Part shown: positions 15,119 through 25,100 of the stretch, one piece after another
Layout of the letters: each line of letters begins with the position of its first letter
Position numbering within the stretch: position 1 is the first letter of the stretch
NCBI GenBank assembly: GCA_001657315.1
Contig: LYSV01000047.1
Coordinates: forward strand, 1 to 35,714
DNA: 35,714 nt
Reading direction: 5' to 3'
Origin: Flammeovirgaceae bacterium BBD 1991-12
GTDB taxonomy: Bacteria; Bacteroidota; Bacteroidia; Cytophagales; Cyclobacteriaceae
The notes under the pieces: generated by a model
Database searches by the model: none
What the model was told of the DNA's origin: nothing
Seen by the model: the letters and a program-made list of their open reading frames with translations, nothing else
Made by a program: the position numbers and the translations under genes

Positions 15119-15496
15119 TTAAAGTAGGTAAATCAAAAAAATCAATGGAAGAATGGCGATTACTATAAAGAATAGGGAGTTAATAATTGTCAGAACTGAA
15201 GCATTTTCATACTTTTTTATAATTTTTGAAACTCTATTTTTATTTAAATAAACATAACAAAGAATCATCAATCCAATAATTAATGGAGCATAGTAGTATT
15301 TACTGCGACTACTGTCGTGATTAAAGGATTGTGAGAAATCAAATAATTCTAAATGCCTTAGAAATACTAATACAAAGAGTAAGTTGGAAATCATGACGAA
15401 AACAGAAAATGTCACTGCTCCGTCACGGACATCATCAGCTCCAACTCTTTTTAAGAACTTATAAATGAATATAAATATAAATTCATACGGGTTCAT
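15119..15496 (-). CDS. Small multi-pass membrane protein, candidate immunity protein
   Basis: 125 residues from the ATG at 15496 (MNPYEFIFIFIYKFL); a TTG at 15505 is also in frame but less likely. There are three clear hydrophobic segments, about 30-50 (VFVMISNLLFVLVFL), 72-90 (APLIIGLMILCYVYL) and 102-124 (VLTIINSLFFIVIAILPLIF), with perhaps a fourth at the N-terminus. It begins one base after the Rhs stop codon on the same strand, the usual place for a polymorphic-toxin immunity gene. Immunity proteins of pore-forming toxins are typically small multi-pass membrane proteins, so this would fit a membrane-acting toxin tip. I recognise no named family. It is noticeably richer in A+T than the Rhs genes, as immunity genes often are. 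Confidence 0.7.
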   Translation of the reverse strand: MNPYEFIFIFIYKFLKRVGADDVRDGAVTFSVFVMISNLLFVLVFLRHLELFDFSQSFNHDSSRSKYYYAPLIIGLMILCYVYLNKNRVSKIIKKYENASVLTIINSLFFIVIAILPLIFLIYLL

Positions 15497-15497
15497 A

Positions 15498-18400
15498 TTA
15501 ATCAAAAATACTTTCCGTTATACTTCTTCCGCTGTAGAGACTCCATCCAAAATCTGCGATTGTATAGACAACCCCAATCGGCGCTACTACTGCGTTAACA
15601 CCTGGAATTACAGATCCTCCGGAAATAATTCCATTGATTATTAGATCCGCTTTGTGTGAATTTTTAAACTGACCATCTAGAGCGGCATCACCCAAAGTTA
15701 ATAATGCACTTGCGGCGGCAAACTTTCTTCCTAAACTCTTACCTGCCGCTTTGAGCCGCATCCATTCCTTCGGCCCAGCATATAATGGTTTATGAAGAGT
15801 AGCAGCAAAATTGGCCGTTGACCATATAGCAGCCTGTTTTTGCGCCTGGCTAATTACCGTGCCCCAAAAATCATGGTCCACCTCACCGGCAAAATCAACC
15901 CCTTGACTAGCCATGTTCCGCACAATTCTATGCTCTCCTGCATAAAATATGGCCTCGCCACCAGTAGCAGCAGCGAACCTACTATACGCATCCGCTACAC
16001 TTAGTGCCCCTCCATCAAACTGGCCGAATAGGCCGAATTCCTGCATTTGAGCTAGGCTTTCTTCGAACAAAAAGTCTTGTTCTACCTGGCTATTACCTAG
16101 AAATGCCCATTCGTGTGTATACCCATTATAGTAAGCCCCACTTATACCATTATGCGTCAGGGCTACATTTACGTAGGCCGATAGTGTCTCCCAAGAAGGC
16201 GCTCCGGTAAACAATTCTTCTAAAGCCTTATTCAATTGCAATTGCTCATAGCTTGGCCCATACATGCCCATACTGTTCGCATATCCACTACCATAATCGC
16301 TAAAGGACCCATTACCAAATCCATCTGCATCATGGGTCCGCTCATAGTGGAACATGACATGGTTTCTAAGCATGATCTCGTCGTACACCGAACGACCCCG
16401 GCCATAGTCTCCCATAGGATCATTGTAGTAGATCGGATCGTTGTTCGCAAATTGATACGGGGTCTGGCTACCAAATTGATCAGCCAATGGATCAATGCCA
16501 TTGAACCTCCCCAGTGCCGGATCATACTGCCGGTAAAAGGTTTCATAATTACCCGTCTGCTCGTTCAGCTCCGAGCCCTGGTTGTAAAGGTAGTTATTTT
16601 TCAGATCTGTTACCCGCATCCACGAGGAAGAGAACTGAAGGCCGAAGGGGTAATAGTCCGTACACTGCACCACCGGGCTTTCATGGATTGTCACTTCGAG
16701 ATCGTCATAATATACCTCGGCGTTGCTTTCGTTGGTAAGGTATACATACACAAACCCTTCTACGGGAGATACCGGCGCCGGTTGCATCTGCATGAGCATG
16801 GCTGCGCCTGTGGCGGCATCGTCCATCGCCCAGTGACCATACTGGGCCACGTTCATGTCTTTGTCAAAAATGATGTAGTTCAGGTAGGCCGCCACCTCGT
16901 TGTTACTGGGTGACTGTACCCCAAAACCGCCCATGGCAGGGTTGATAGCGTTATCAAAACTGTTATAGATCGCCTGTTCTGAGGTATTACCACCGTCTGC
17001 GCCTCCGAATATACCGGCTACGGCTGCAATAAGTGCAGTAGTATTGACTGTTGAGCTTCCATCGCCGTTACCATAGAACCCCTGAACGCTCATATCGATG
17101 ACATCACCGGGGTATACGGGTATGCTGATCCCCGGCCCGTCCACCGTACCCGGCAGCAGCCGGTATACCTGGTTGTGTGAAGTGGCAGATAGGTGCGTGG
17201 GACGATCACCGGCGGATAAATTGCTGAACAGGGCATCATCCTGCTGCTCCCATGCCTCCGTTTCCATGGTGGCACGGAAGGTGTGAATGCCCGGATCTGC
17301 CGTATAGATCAGCCGGATATTGCCCAAATGGTCAGTGTAGGCATACTGGTAATTAAACGAACCATCGGAAGGCGTATATACGATCCGCCCCTCAGCGTGG
17401 GAAAGGAACTGTAAAACATCATTCTCATACACGGCTCCCGCGAGATAGTCCGTAGTGGTGATCAGGGAATTGTTCTCATAAAGTTCCCTTGCCCGCTGTA
17501 TGCCATCCGCACTGTAAATATATTTTAATGTTCTACCGTCGTTGAAAACAACCTCGGCAGGTTTATTCAGAATATTGTAGGTAATGCTGGTGATCCCCTT
17601 GTGCACGTCGCTGGCCAGGTTGCCATTGACATCATAGGCATAGGTGGTACCGGAGGCATTGTCTGTAAAGCCCTCCGCCGTATTGCCGGTGTCATGTACG
17701 GCGGTCACCTGATTACCGCTGTAGCTGTAGGTCAGGTCATCAAGAGACATGGCCCCACCCATGGGGTCAGGAGCCTGACGGGTCAGGTTTTCTATGTTAC
17801 CATTGGTATCATAGCCGATGGCCGTCACGGCATGATGCTGGGCGTTTTGGGTGAACCCTGCCCCTGATCCATATCCTGCCTTGGTTATACGATCAGCCCT
17901 GTCATATTCATAGGCGTAGGCATTGGTTTGGCTATTCGCCACAAGATTGTTTTTCCACTTCATGGCGGTGATGTTACCATTATGCGCAGGGGTTTGCCCC
18001 AGGGCAGCCAGCGATCCATTATAGAGCAGTTCCATACCGAACAACCGGCCGGCGGGCAACTGGTCAGGGTCATTGATACTTTTCAGCCAGCCTCTGATCG
18101 TATAGGCGTAATCCACAGCCTGAAAGTAGCTGCCACCCGGGGCGGACTGGTGCAGGTTTTTTGCAGATAGCTGATCAAACTCATTATAGGTATAGGCGGC
18201 AAGGGTTACGGGTGCCGCTCCATTCACACTGTGAGTGATCTCCAGTAGACGACCGGCATGATCGTAGCTCATTTCCTGATGCACCGTTACTCCGTTTTGC
18301 ACACTCTGCGTAGCCAGTACCTGCCCGCTGAAATCGTACACTACGGTTGCCTTGTCCGTGGAGCCCTTATGGTTATCCGCATGCGTCTGTATCACCCGGC

Positions 18401-21400
18401 CATAGTCATCATAAAAGACCGCGCTGTACAGCCACTGGTTTGTATCCAGCATGCGGACCCCTCCACCCGTGGCACGCCCACGTACGCGGTTGAAAGCGGC
18501 GGTTTCCTGACCGGCCAGTTGAGTATTGTCATAGCTGTAGTCCGCCGTACCGTCCCTGTCAAAGTCATAATGATCGTAATAGCTGACCTGAAGTACCTGC
18601 AGCCCGGAAGTCGGAAAAGCCTGATTGGTATATCCCTGATACGTCGCATTGGCAGCCGCCTCCTCATACCATAGATCAGTACCATCATAATCCAGCGCAT
18701 CGAATAATCCCTGTACCGCCACACGTGTAGTTTGTGTATTGTTGGTATAAATACCTGAATAAACGGGTCGCTCCAGCCGGTCATGCTTGGAGAAGAACCA
18801 TTGGTTATGCTGCCGTAGCAGACCATCCTGGGTCAGCACAGGCCGGTCCAGGGGATCATATACGATATATTCCACCGCCTTACCGGGTACTTTTCTTTCG
18901 ACAAGCCTTCCCTTATCATCATATACATAAGTATAGATGAGATCCGCTACGGTTGAACTGTTGGCGTCAAGAGTACTTCCTGAACCCAGCAGTTCAACTG
19001 CCTTGGGTGGCAGGGTGTACAACAGTCTGCCCAGCTTGTCATGGATCATGTAGGTGTCCAGATACTGCCCGGCATCGGACTCTACCTTTTTGAGTATGGT
19101 CAGACCCTCACTGTCAGTATAGGTAATTACTTCATGATCATTTTCATCGGTCACCGTATTTTTGAACAGGGCATATGCGGCATAATAGCCGCTGGTGGTT
19201 CCGTCGGCCTTCCAGTAGCGAACTTCATCTGCCACATTATATCCATAGTCATAACGGACAGTGTGCCCGCCACCGGGCTGCCAGTCAGCACCGGGTGCCC
19301 CCTGTTCGATAACCCTTTGTAAGGGGGAAGATTCATACAGCGTTTGCGCATAAGGGGTCTCCCCCGGATAGTGTGAAGTATAAAAAGCTGTTTGTCCGGC
19401 TGATGCATTGCCGTAGTATTCACTACCTGTGGTGGTAAATGGTAGCCAGGCCCTTGTTACACGACCAAAGGCATCATAGGCCATAAACGATACCACATCC
19501 TTCCCTGAGGCGCTGGCCTCTTCTGCTACTTGCTGGACATCACGTCCCAAACCATCATAATATGTTCGCTGCACCACTTTCTCACCCTGTGCCACCGTCA
19601 GCCCATCCACGGAAAGAGGGTCTGTACGGGGTACTTTTACCTGTGTCACCTGCGTATAGTTCTCACCATTATGGTCTGGCTCCTGAGCGAACCATTTGAC
19701 ACGGAAGGGCGCCGAGTAGCCCTGAGTACCCAGGAAGTTGACTACCGCCCGGTACAGCCGGTCTCCATCCAGTTGGCTGAATGTAATGGTACTGGAAGTG
19801 CTCGATACAGTACGCCATCGCCATCGGTCTGAGACGTGGCTATAGCTGTAATGCTGCCAACGAAGGATCTCTCCCTGATATCCCTCCAAACGCAGTGTGC
19901 CACTACCACCGTCAATTACCATGTCGTCACCCGTGATGTACCCTTCAAAACCGGTCTGATTGACCGTTACCTGTGCCGTAGCTGACCAGATCGAGGGACA
20001 ACTGCCATTGGTGATCCGTGCCCTGAAGTCCGTGCTTCTGTCCAGGCTGGTAAACGGCAGGTCCGTGACCCCGGCAGAAGAGGATACATCCTGCCATGAG
20101 CCACCGTAGGCTCTCTTTTGCCATTTTGTAACCTGACCGGTATGGCTGCTGAGTTTCACCTGTCCACTGGCTGATCCCCAGAATTCTCCCCTTGAGGGCG
20201 CTATGGAACCTGCCAGAGACGAACTACTGATGCTGACTGTTTTGGTATTGGAATACAAAGTCCCGCAACTGCCAAAGAATGCCACCCGGTACTGGTAGCC
20301 ATTGAGGGCAGGTTCACTCAGGTTATCCCCTGTAGGCTGAGAGTCGATATGCACAAAGCCCGAGCCGGTGTTGCGCTGCCATGCTTTCAGAACGCCCTGC
20401 GACGAACCGGAAAGAGTGAGATTCACCGTGCCGGACTGACAGAATTCGGTATTCCCTGAAAGCATTCCTGCCGTTATGCTGTTATGCACTGAGATCGTTA
20501 CGGTGTTGGAATACAACGAGCCACAGTTTGAAGTAACCCTTCTCCGATAGTAGGTTCGTTGGGTGATCGTACCTGGTGGGTCATAACCGGCTCCGGTGTT
20601 GGTCCCGGAGGCTGGGGTCCAGTTTGTATTGTTATAGGAAACCTGCCATTGATAAGTATAGCTGCCGGACCCGCCAGAAGGAAGGGACTGACTGCTGATC
20701 AGTGGCGCTGCGCTGCCTGGACATACGGTTCGGTTACCGCTGATGGATCCCGCCGTTGGGCTATTGTACACTGAGATCGTTACTGTATTGGAATGCCGGG
20801 AGCGGCAGTTTGAGGTGACCCTTCTCCTATAGTAGGTTTGCTGTGTGATCGTACCTGGCGGATCATAGCTGGCTCCGGTGTTGGTCCCCGGAGCCGGGGT
20901 CCAGTTTGTATTGTTGTAGGAAACCTGCCACTGATAAGTATAGCTGCCGGACCCGCCGGTAGGGAGAGACTGACTGCTGATCAGCGGCGCTGCAACGCCT
21001 GGACATGCCGTTTGGTTACCACCAATGGACCCGGCTGTCAGGTTGCTGTATACTGAGATCGTTACTGTATTGGAATACAGGGAGCCGCATGAGAAGACCT
21101 TTCTCCTATAGTAGGTTCGCTGCGTAACAGCCCCGGACGGATCATAGCTGGCTCCCATGTTGGCCCCCGGGGCCAGGGTCCAGTTCATATTATCGTAGGA
21201 AACCTGCCATTGAAAAAGATAAGTGCCGGTACCCCCGGTAGGAAGAGACTGACTACTGATCTGTGGTGATGCGTCACCGGTACATACCGTTTGGTTACCA
21301 CCAATGGATCCGCCGGCTGTTAAGGTATTGTACACTGAGATCGTCACCGTATTGGAATACAACGAGCCACAGTTTGAGGTGACCTTTCTCCGGTAGTAGG

Positions 21401-22166
21401 TTCGTTGTGTAATAGTCCCTGGCGGATTATAGCTGGACCCTGTATTGGTCCCTGAGGCTGGGGTCCAGCTCGTATTGTTGTAGGAAACCTGCCACTGATA
21501 AGTATAACTGCCGGACCCACCGGCAGGGAGGGACTGACTTCTGATCAGTGGCGCTGCACTGCCTGAACATACGGTTCGGCTGCCGCTGATGGATCCGGCT
21601 GTCATGCCTGGATAATAGGTTACGGATACTCCAACCTTTGAGCTCCAGTAATACGCCCCATTGGTTTTCGCTACTAAATAGTAGGTACCAGAGGCACTAA
21701 CCTGGTAGGTTGAAGATGAATTTGACGTTGAATTGCCGTTAATATTGGTACCCTGCCAGTACCATGTAACACCGGATGGGGGTGTACCCCTCGTCAGGGT
21801 ACGGGTGCCACATACATTACTGGAAACAGTAGGTGTGGCAGGACGGGCAGGTCTACTAGAAATAATGATCACCTGTTTATCGGCAACAGTAGCGCCACCC
21901 CACGAGGATATCATTTTCAACTCACCGTTTCCGGGTGTGTCCCAAACTACCGTAGCCCAGTAGTGTGTTCCATTATAGGAATCACTGGTGATAGTACCTC
22001 CGGTGATTTCCCATGTTCCTCCCAGTATATTGACGCCAATATCAAAAGTGTATGTGTAATTTCTTCCTACAAGAGGTGTTCCATCGCCACTCAAAGTCAC
22101 CGGCTCCCACGCCTTTGCACCAGAGCACAAAAAAAAGAGTATGGAGATTAGTGTTAGTTCTTTCAT
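15498..22166 (-). CDS. Giant secreted Rhs/YD-repeat polymorphic toxin with Ig-like repeats
   Basis: 2222 residues. Signal peptide 1-19 (MKELTLISILFFLCSGAKA); four Ig-like repeats of about 94 residues at about 187-565, each with TYQWQVSY and YYRR(R/K)V; further Ig-like modules to about 800; a DUF6443-type N-terminal Rhs region about 830-980 (VVQRTYYDGLGRDVQQ); YD repeats about 990-1630, such as YDHAGRLLEI and YEYDRADRITKAG; YTDHLGNIRLIY near 1612; then the Rhs-associated core (YYPFGLQF, YDPALGRFNGIDPLADQFG) closing with NDPMGD near 1918. After the core comes a unique tip of about 300 residues ending in a Gly-rich hydrophobic tail. Rhs barrels enclose and deliver such tips. No known nuclease or deaminase motif is visible; the tail suggests membrane action. 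No C-terminal type IX sorting domain is seen. It starts directly after the stop of the 1374-residue partner. Confidence 0.92.
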   Translation of the reverse strand: MKELTLISILFFLCSGAKAWEPVTLSGDGTPLVGRNYTYTFDIGVNILGGTWEITGGTITSDSYNGTHYWATVVWDTPGNGELKMISSWGGATVADKQVIIISSRPARPATPTVSSNVCGTRTLTRGTPPSGVTWYWQGTNINGNSTSNSSSTYQVSASGTYYLVAKTNGAYYWSSKVGVSVTYYPGMTAGSISGSRTVCSGSAAPLIRSQSLPAGGSGSYTYQWQVSYNNTSWTPASGTNTGSSYNPPGTITQRTYYRRKVTSNCGSLYSNTVTISVYNTLTAGGSIGGNQTVCTGDASPQISSQSLPTGGTGTYLFQWQVSYDNMNWTLAPGANMGASYDPSGAVTQRTYYRRKVFSCGSLYSNTVTISVYSNLTAGSIGGNQTACPGVAAPLISSQSLPTGGSGSYTYQWQVSYNNTNWTPAPGTNTGASYDPPGTITQQTYYRRRVTSNCRSRHSNTVTISVYNSPTAGSISGNRTVCPGSAAPLISSQSLPSGGSGSYTYQWQVSYNNTNWTPASGTNTGAGYDPPGTITQRTYYRRRVTSNCGSLYSNTVTISVHNSITAGMLSGNTEFCQSGTVNLTLSGSSQGVLKAWQRNTGSGFVHIDSQPTGDNLSEPALNGYQYRVAFFGSCGTLYSNTKTVSISSSSLAGSIAPSRGEFWGSASGQVKLSSHTGQVTKWQKRAYGGSWQDVSSSAGVTDLPFTSLDRSTDFRARITNGSCPSIWSATAQVTVNQTGFEGYITGDDMVIDGGSGTLRLEGYQGEILRWQHYSYSHVSDRWRWRTVSSTSSTITFSQLDGDRLYRAVVNFLGTQGYSAPFRVKWFAQEPDHNGENYTQVTQVKVPRTDPLSVDGLTVAQGEKVVQRTYYDGLGRDVQQVAEEASASGKDVVSFMAYDAFGRVTRAWLPFTTTGSEYYGNASAGQTAFYTSHYPGETPYAQTLYESSPLQRVIEQGAPGADWQPGGGHTVRYDYGYNVADEVRYWKADGTTSGYYAAYALFKNTVTDENDHEVITYTDSEGLTILKKVESDAGQYLDTYMIHDKLGRLLYTLPPKAVELLGSGSTLDANSSTVADLIYTYVYDDKGRLVERKVPGKAVEYIVYDPLDRPVLTQDGLLRQHNQWFFSKHDRLERPVYSGIYTNNTQTTRVAVQGLFDALDYDGTDLWYEEAAANATYQGYTNQAFPTSGLQVLQVSYYDHYDFDRDGTADYSYDNTQLAGQETAAFNRVRGRATGGGVRMLDTNQWLYSAVFYDDYGRVIQTHADNHKGSTDKATVVYDFSGQVLATQSVQNGVTVHQEMSYDHAGRLLEITHSVNGAAPVTLAAYTYNEFDQLSAKNLHQSAPGGSYFQAVDYAYTIRGWLKSINDPDQLPAGRLFGMELLYNGSLAALGQTPAHNGNITAMKWKNNLVANSQTNAYAYEYDRADRITKAGYGSGAGFTQNAQHHAVTAIGYDTNGNIENLTRQAPDPMGGAMSLDDLTYSYSGNQVTAVHDTGNTAEGFTDNASGTTYAYDVNGNLASDVHKGITSITYNILNKPAEVVFNDGRTLKYIYSADGIQRARELYENNSLITTTDYLAGAVYENDVLQFLSHAEGRIVYTPSDGSFNYQYAYTDHLGNIRLIYTADPGIHTFRATMETEAWEQQDDALFSNLSAGDRPTHLSATSHNQVYRLLPGTVDGPGISIPVYPGDVIDMSVQGFYGNGDGSSTVNTTALIAAVAGIFGGADGGNTSEQAIYNSFDNAINPAMGGFGVQSPSNNEVAAYLNYIIFDKDMNVAQYGHWAMDDAATGAAMLMQMQPAPVSPVEGFVYVYLTNESNAEVYYDDLEVTIHESPVVQCTDYYPFGLQFSSSWMRVTDLKNNYLYNQGSELNEQTGNYETFYRQYDPALGRFNGIDPLADQFGSQTPYQFANNDPIYYNDPMGDYGRGRSVYDEIMLRNHVMFHYERTHDADGFGNGSFSDYGSGYANSMGMYGPSYEQLQLNKALEELFTGAPSWETLSAYVNVALTHNGISGAYYNGYTHEWAFLGNSQVEQDFLFEESLAQMQEFGLFGQFDGGALSVADAYSRFAAATGGEAIFYAGEHRIVRNMASQGVDFAGEVDHDFWGTVISQAQKQAAIWSTANFAATLHKPLYAGPKEWMRLKAAGKSLGRKFAAASALLTLGDAALDGQFKNSHKADLIINGIISGGSVIPGVNAVVAPIGVVYTIADFGWSLYSGRSITESIFD
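20470..21605 (-). repeat. Four tandem repeats of about 283 bp inside the Rhs gene
   Basis: Corresponding points such as GGATCC(G/C)GC...GT near 21592, 21306, 21024, 20741 and 20463 are spaced by about 278-286 bases, which is about 94 codons. The copies are strongly alike at DNA level (for example GACTGACTGCTGATCAG and CTGATAAGTATA recur). Each encodes an Ig-like module with two cysteines. Such similarity favours copy-number change by recombination. Confidence 0.85.
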
Positions 22167-25100
22167 TTATTGAGGGTTAGGGATGGAACAATAAGGATCG
22201 CTTTGAAATATACGAATGGAAATACCGGCCTCTCCGATTCTTTCACCACTGGCATTTTTGACTCTACATCTGTATAGACGGTTCTGCCGGTAGTTACTGA
22301 TTTTTATAATGGAAGAATTACCGGTAAGCAATGTTTCCTGTCCACCGTTCAAATTAGAGGCTGCCCATTCAAAGGTATGGCCCACTGGTGAATTCGTAAC
22401 CGTCGCCTTCAGTGTCAGACGATCCGTATCCGTGCTACAGCCGGGATTAGCCAAACGTGGGGTGGGCTGACAGGCATCAATACGGGTACCAAAGTTGGAG
22501 CATATCTCTATGGTAACAGGCCTTTCACTCACTCTTATGCGCTTATCCACCCATTTGGTTTCACCGGAATAGGTTATTTCAAGCCTTACAACATATGGGC
22601 CTTCCAGATTAAAGGTCAGTCCAACCGTAGGATCAGTAGTGACTATCGGGGTCCCAAAATTTGCCTGATCGATCTCTTTATAAGACCACTTGTATGAGGC
22701 AGCGCCAGGAAATGAAGATGGTGTAGCTAAAAAATCGATACTTTCACCAACATACCGCTCTGACGAATAAGTCATCCCCGGATGCCAGAGACTTCTGTCA
22801 CCCTTTTGACTATAGGTCTGTTTTTGACGGATATGACCGGCATGATCCCGGATATAGCTGAGGCGCCCCAGATCATCATAAACATAGCTATTGGTCTGAC
22901 CATTGGTAGTTTCTGCCAGTTTAAGCCCACCAGATCCGTACAGGTGGTGACTTACCCCGGCATGATACGGGGCTATCAGAATATCGTCAATGATCAGGGC
23001 TGCACTACTTTGCATACTTACATCGACTGCATCGGACAAGCCGGAAAGGTCAACTTCCTGTTCGTAATATTGCCAGTCTGCCCGTATACTGACCGGGCAT
23101 GTAACGTTGACTGGTGGATTTGTACCATCCGAAAAAACAAGTTGCAGATTGCTGTTTTGATCACTTTTATACCAGAAGGAAAGAACATAATCATTTTGTA
23201 CTTTGGTCAAAGTTCCTGAAAGGCTGTGCAATGATCCCGACTGAAAGTCGAGGGCGGAGCCGGCTATTCTCCCATTGGTCAGGGGGGGCCCCGTCCAGTT
23301 AGTCTCCACGTATTGAAGCTCAAAATCGCTGCTGTGTTCAAAATCAGTAAAAAGAACCTCATCTGCCAATGCACCTGATATTGAGGTTTTTAAGAACCCA
23401 GGCGCATCGTAGTGAGATCCCGCTTTGCTTTGCCTGGTGGACTTTATACTCTGCGGGATATTATTCTTATGAAAATCGGCGAATTCACTGTAATCCTTGA
23501 AATTGTTCTGATCAAACAGGAAAGTAGAACCCGAGCCATTCGACACACCGGAGGGCACAAAAGTATTGAGGGCCACAGGCTTATCCAGTACATACTCCCT
23601 GACCAGGTGGATCTGATCATCGGTAGATCCATACTCAAAAAGACCCACAGACCCACCCGATATGGTTTCATCCGTTCCATCTGTAACAACAGAGAGCCTT
23701 TCTATGGGCAGGCTTAACATGTTGTACAGCTGCATTTTCGTTAGCGCCCGGGACATGGCATCCCTGTTGGCCCATGGTGAAGTGGGCACATAGTCCTGCG
23801 GATAGGTGAATCTTTCTTCAAACTTCTTCCCGTTATCAAGGATGGTCTCCTGTCGTGTCAGATAGTGGTGGGAGGAACTTTCGTAGGAATAATTTACCGT
23901 AGTAGACCTCCGGGCTACGGAATTTGTATAGGTGCGCTCTATCGACTGTGTTCTGGCCACCCTCGATCCCACAAAGTATTCATAGGGTTGATACATGAAA
24001 AAAGGGAGATTGGCTTCAACCCATGATGTACCCTGGTCAAATGTGACCTGATAGCGTTGCGGATTTACATAACGGTCGAATGTGATCCCCTGAACAATAG
24101 TGTAAGGAGTTTCAAAACTGTAGGAGTAATGATAGCTTTTGACAGGAGAACCTGTCTCATCGTAATAGTATTCCGATTCCGGCAGGCCCTGTCTTCTGTA
24201 ATTGGATAACGTTCCATGGGGAAATTTAAAGGTGCCCTGCAGATCCGGTATAGGTTGGCAATCAAATTGCGAAGCAAATTCAGGTGCTTCCCGGGCAATC
24301 CATGTATTTCCTGCCTTCCACTCATTGTGTTGAGAAACCCCATGATAAACCGGTATGCTATAGTTAATGACATGGGTACCCCCTGGCACATTGGAAGTCA
24401 CCCGGCTGTAGGCCAGCGCCGGGCCCGACGCACCGGGACCGATATCCCGTTTCGTCCTCACCAGCAGTCGTTTAAAGACCTCTTCTTCCGGTAATCCGGC
24501 CATATCCTTGAAATAGGTAATATTGCCCGTTACCGGATGTTCGTGAAAATTAAGCTGGAAGGCATACTGTGGCTTGTACAGCAGTCTTCCACTTGAATTT
24601 CCGGCATCATCTTCATAACTGTATTTTTCAACAACAGTCTCTGCCATAGGGTCTGCACTGTATCTTTCGACCTTTTTTACCCTGAGCCCTCCTCCATATA
24701 CATTCATTCCAGCAAGTTGATCATAATAGCTATTGGGCTCATAGGTAATATCATGGATACCACCGTTAGGGGTTGTGATCCTTTTTAAACTACCGGCTGT
24801 GAGCAGCGACATATCAGCTTTCGCATACTTGCCGTCAAGTACAAAGAAGTCACCGGTGTATCCCGGTATAGGATAGTAGCGCATTCTGTCTTCGGTAGGT
24901 AAGTCCGGGTAAACAAACAGCCGCACGGGCTGACCGGAATTGAATGTTCCTCCATAGAAACCATAGGGATCGGCCAGGTCCGGGTTCCTTTCAGTTATAT
25001 AGGCGCTCTTGTTCTCAAGGTCTACGCCGTAGTATTCAAAAAAATAGGAGCCTGCCTCACTGAGCTCGGACCCCGTGGTCATTGACCTCAGATAAATATG

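Noticed and set aside
15497-15505. TTG start at 15505 for the candidate immunity protein
   Set aside because: The ATG at 15496 is three codons in, avoids overlap with the Rhs stop and is the normal start codon.
22160-22172. The two Rhs-type genes as one gene split by a frameshift
   Set aside because: The second gene begins with its own ATG and signal peptide immediately after the first stop, so they are two proteins.
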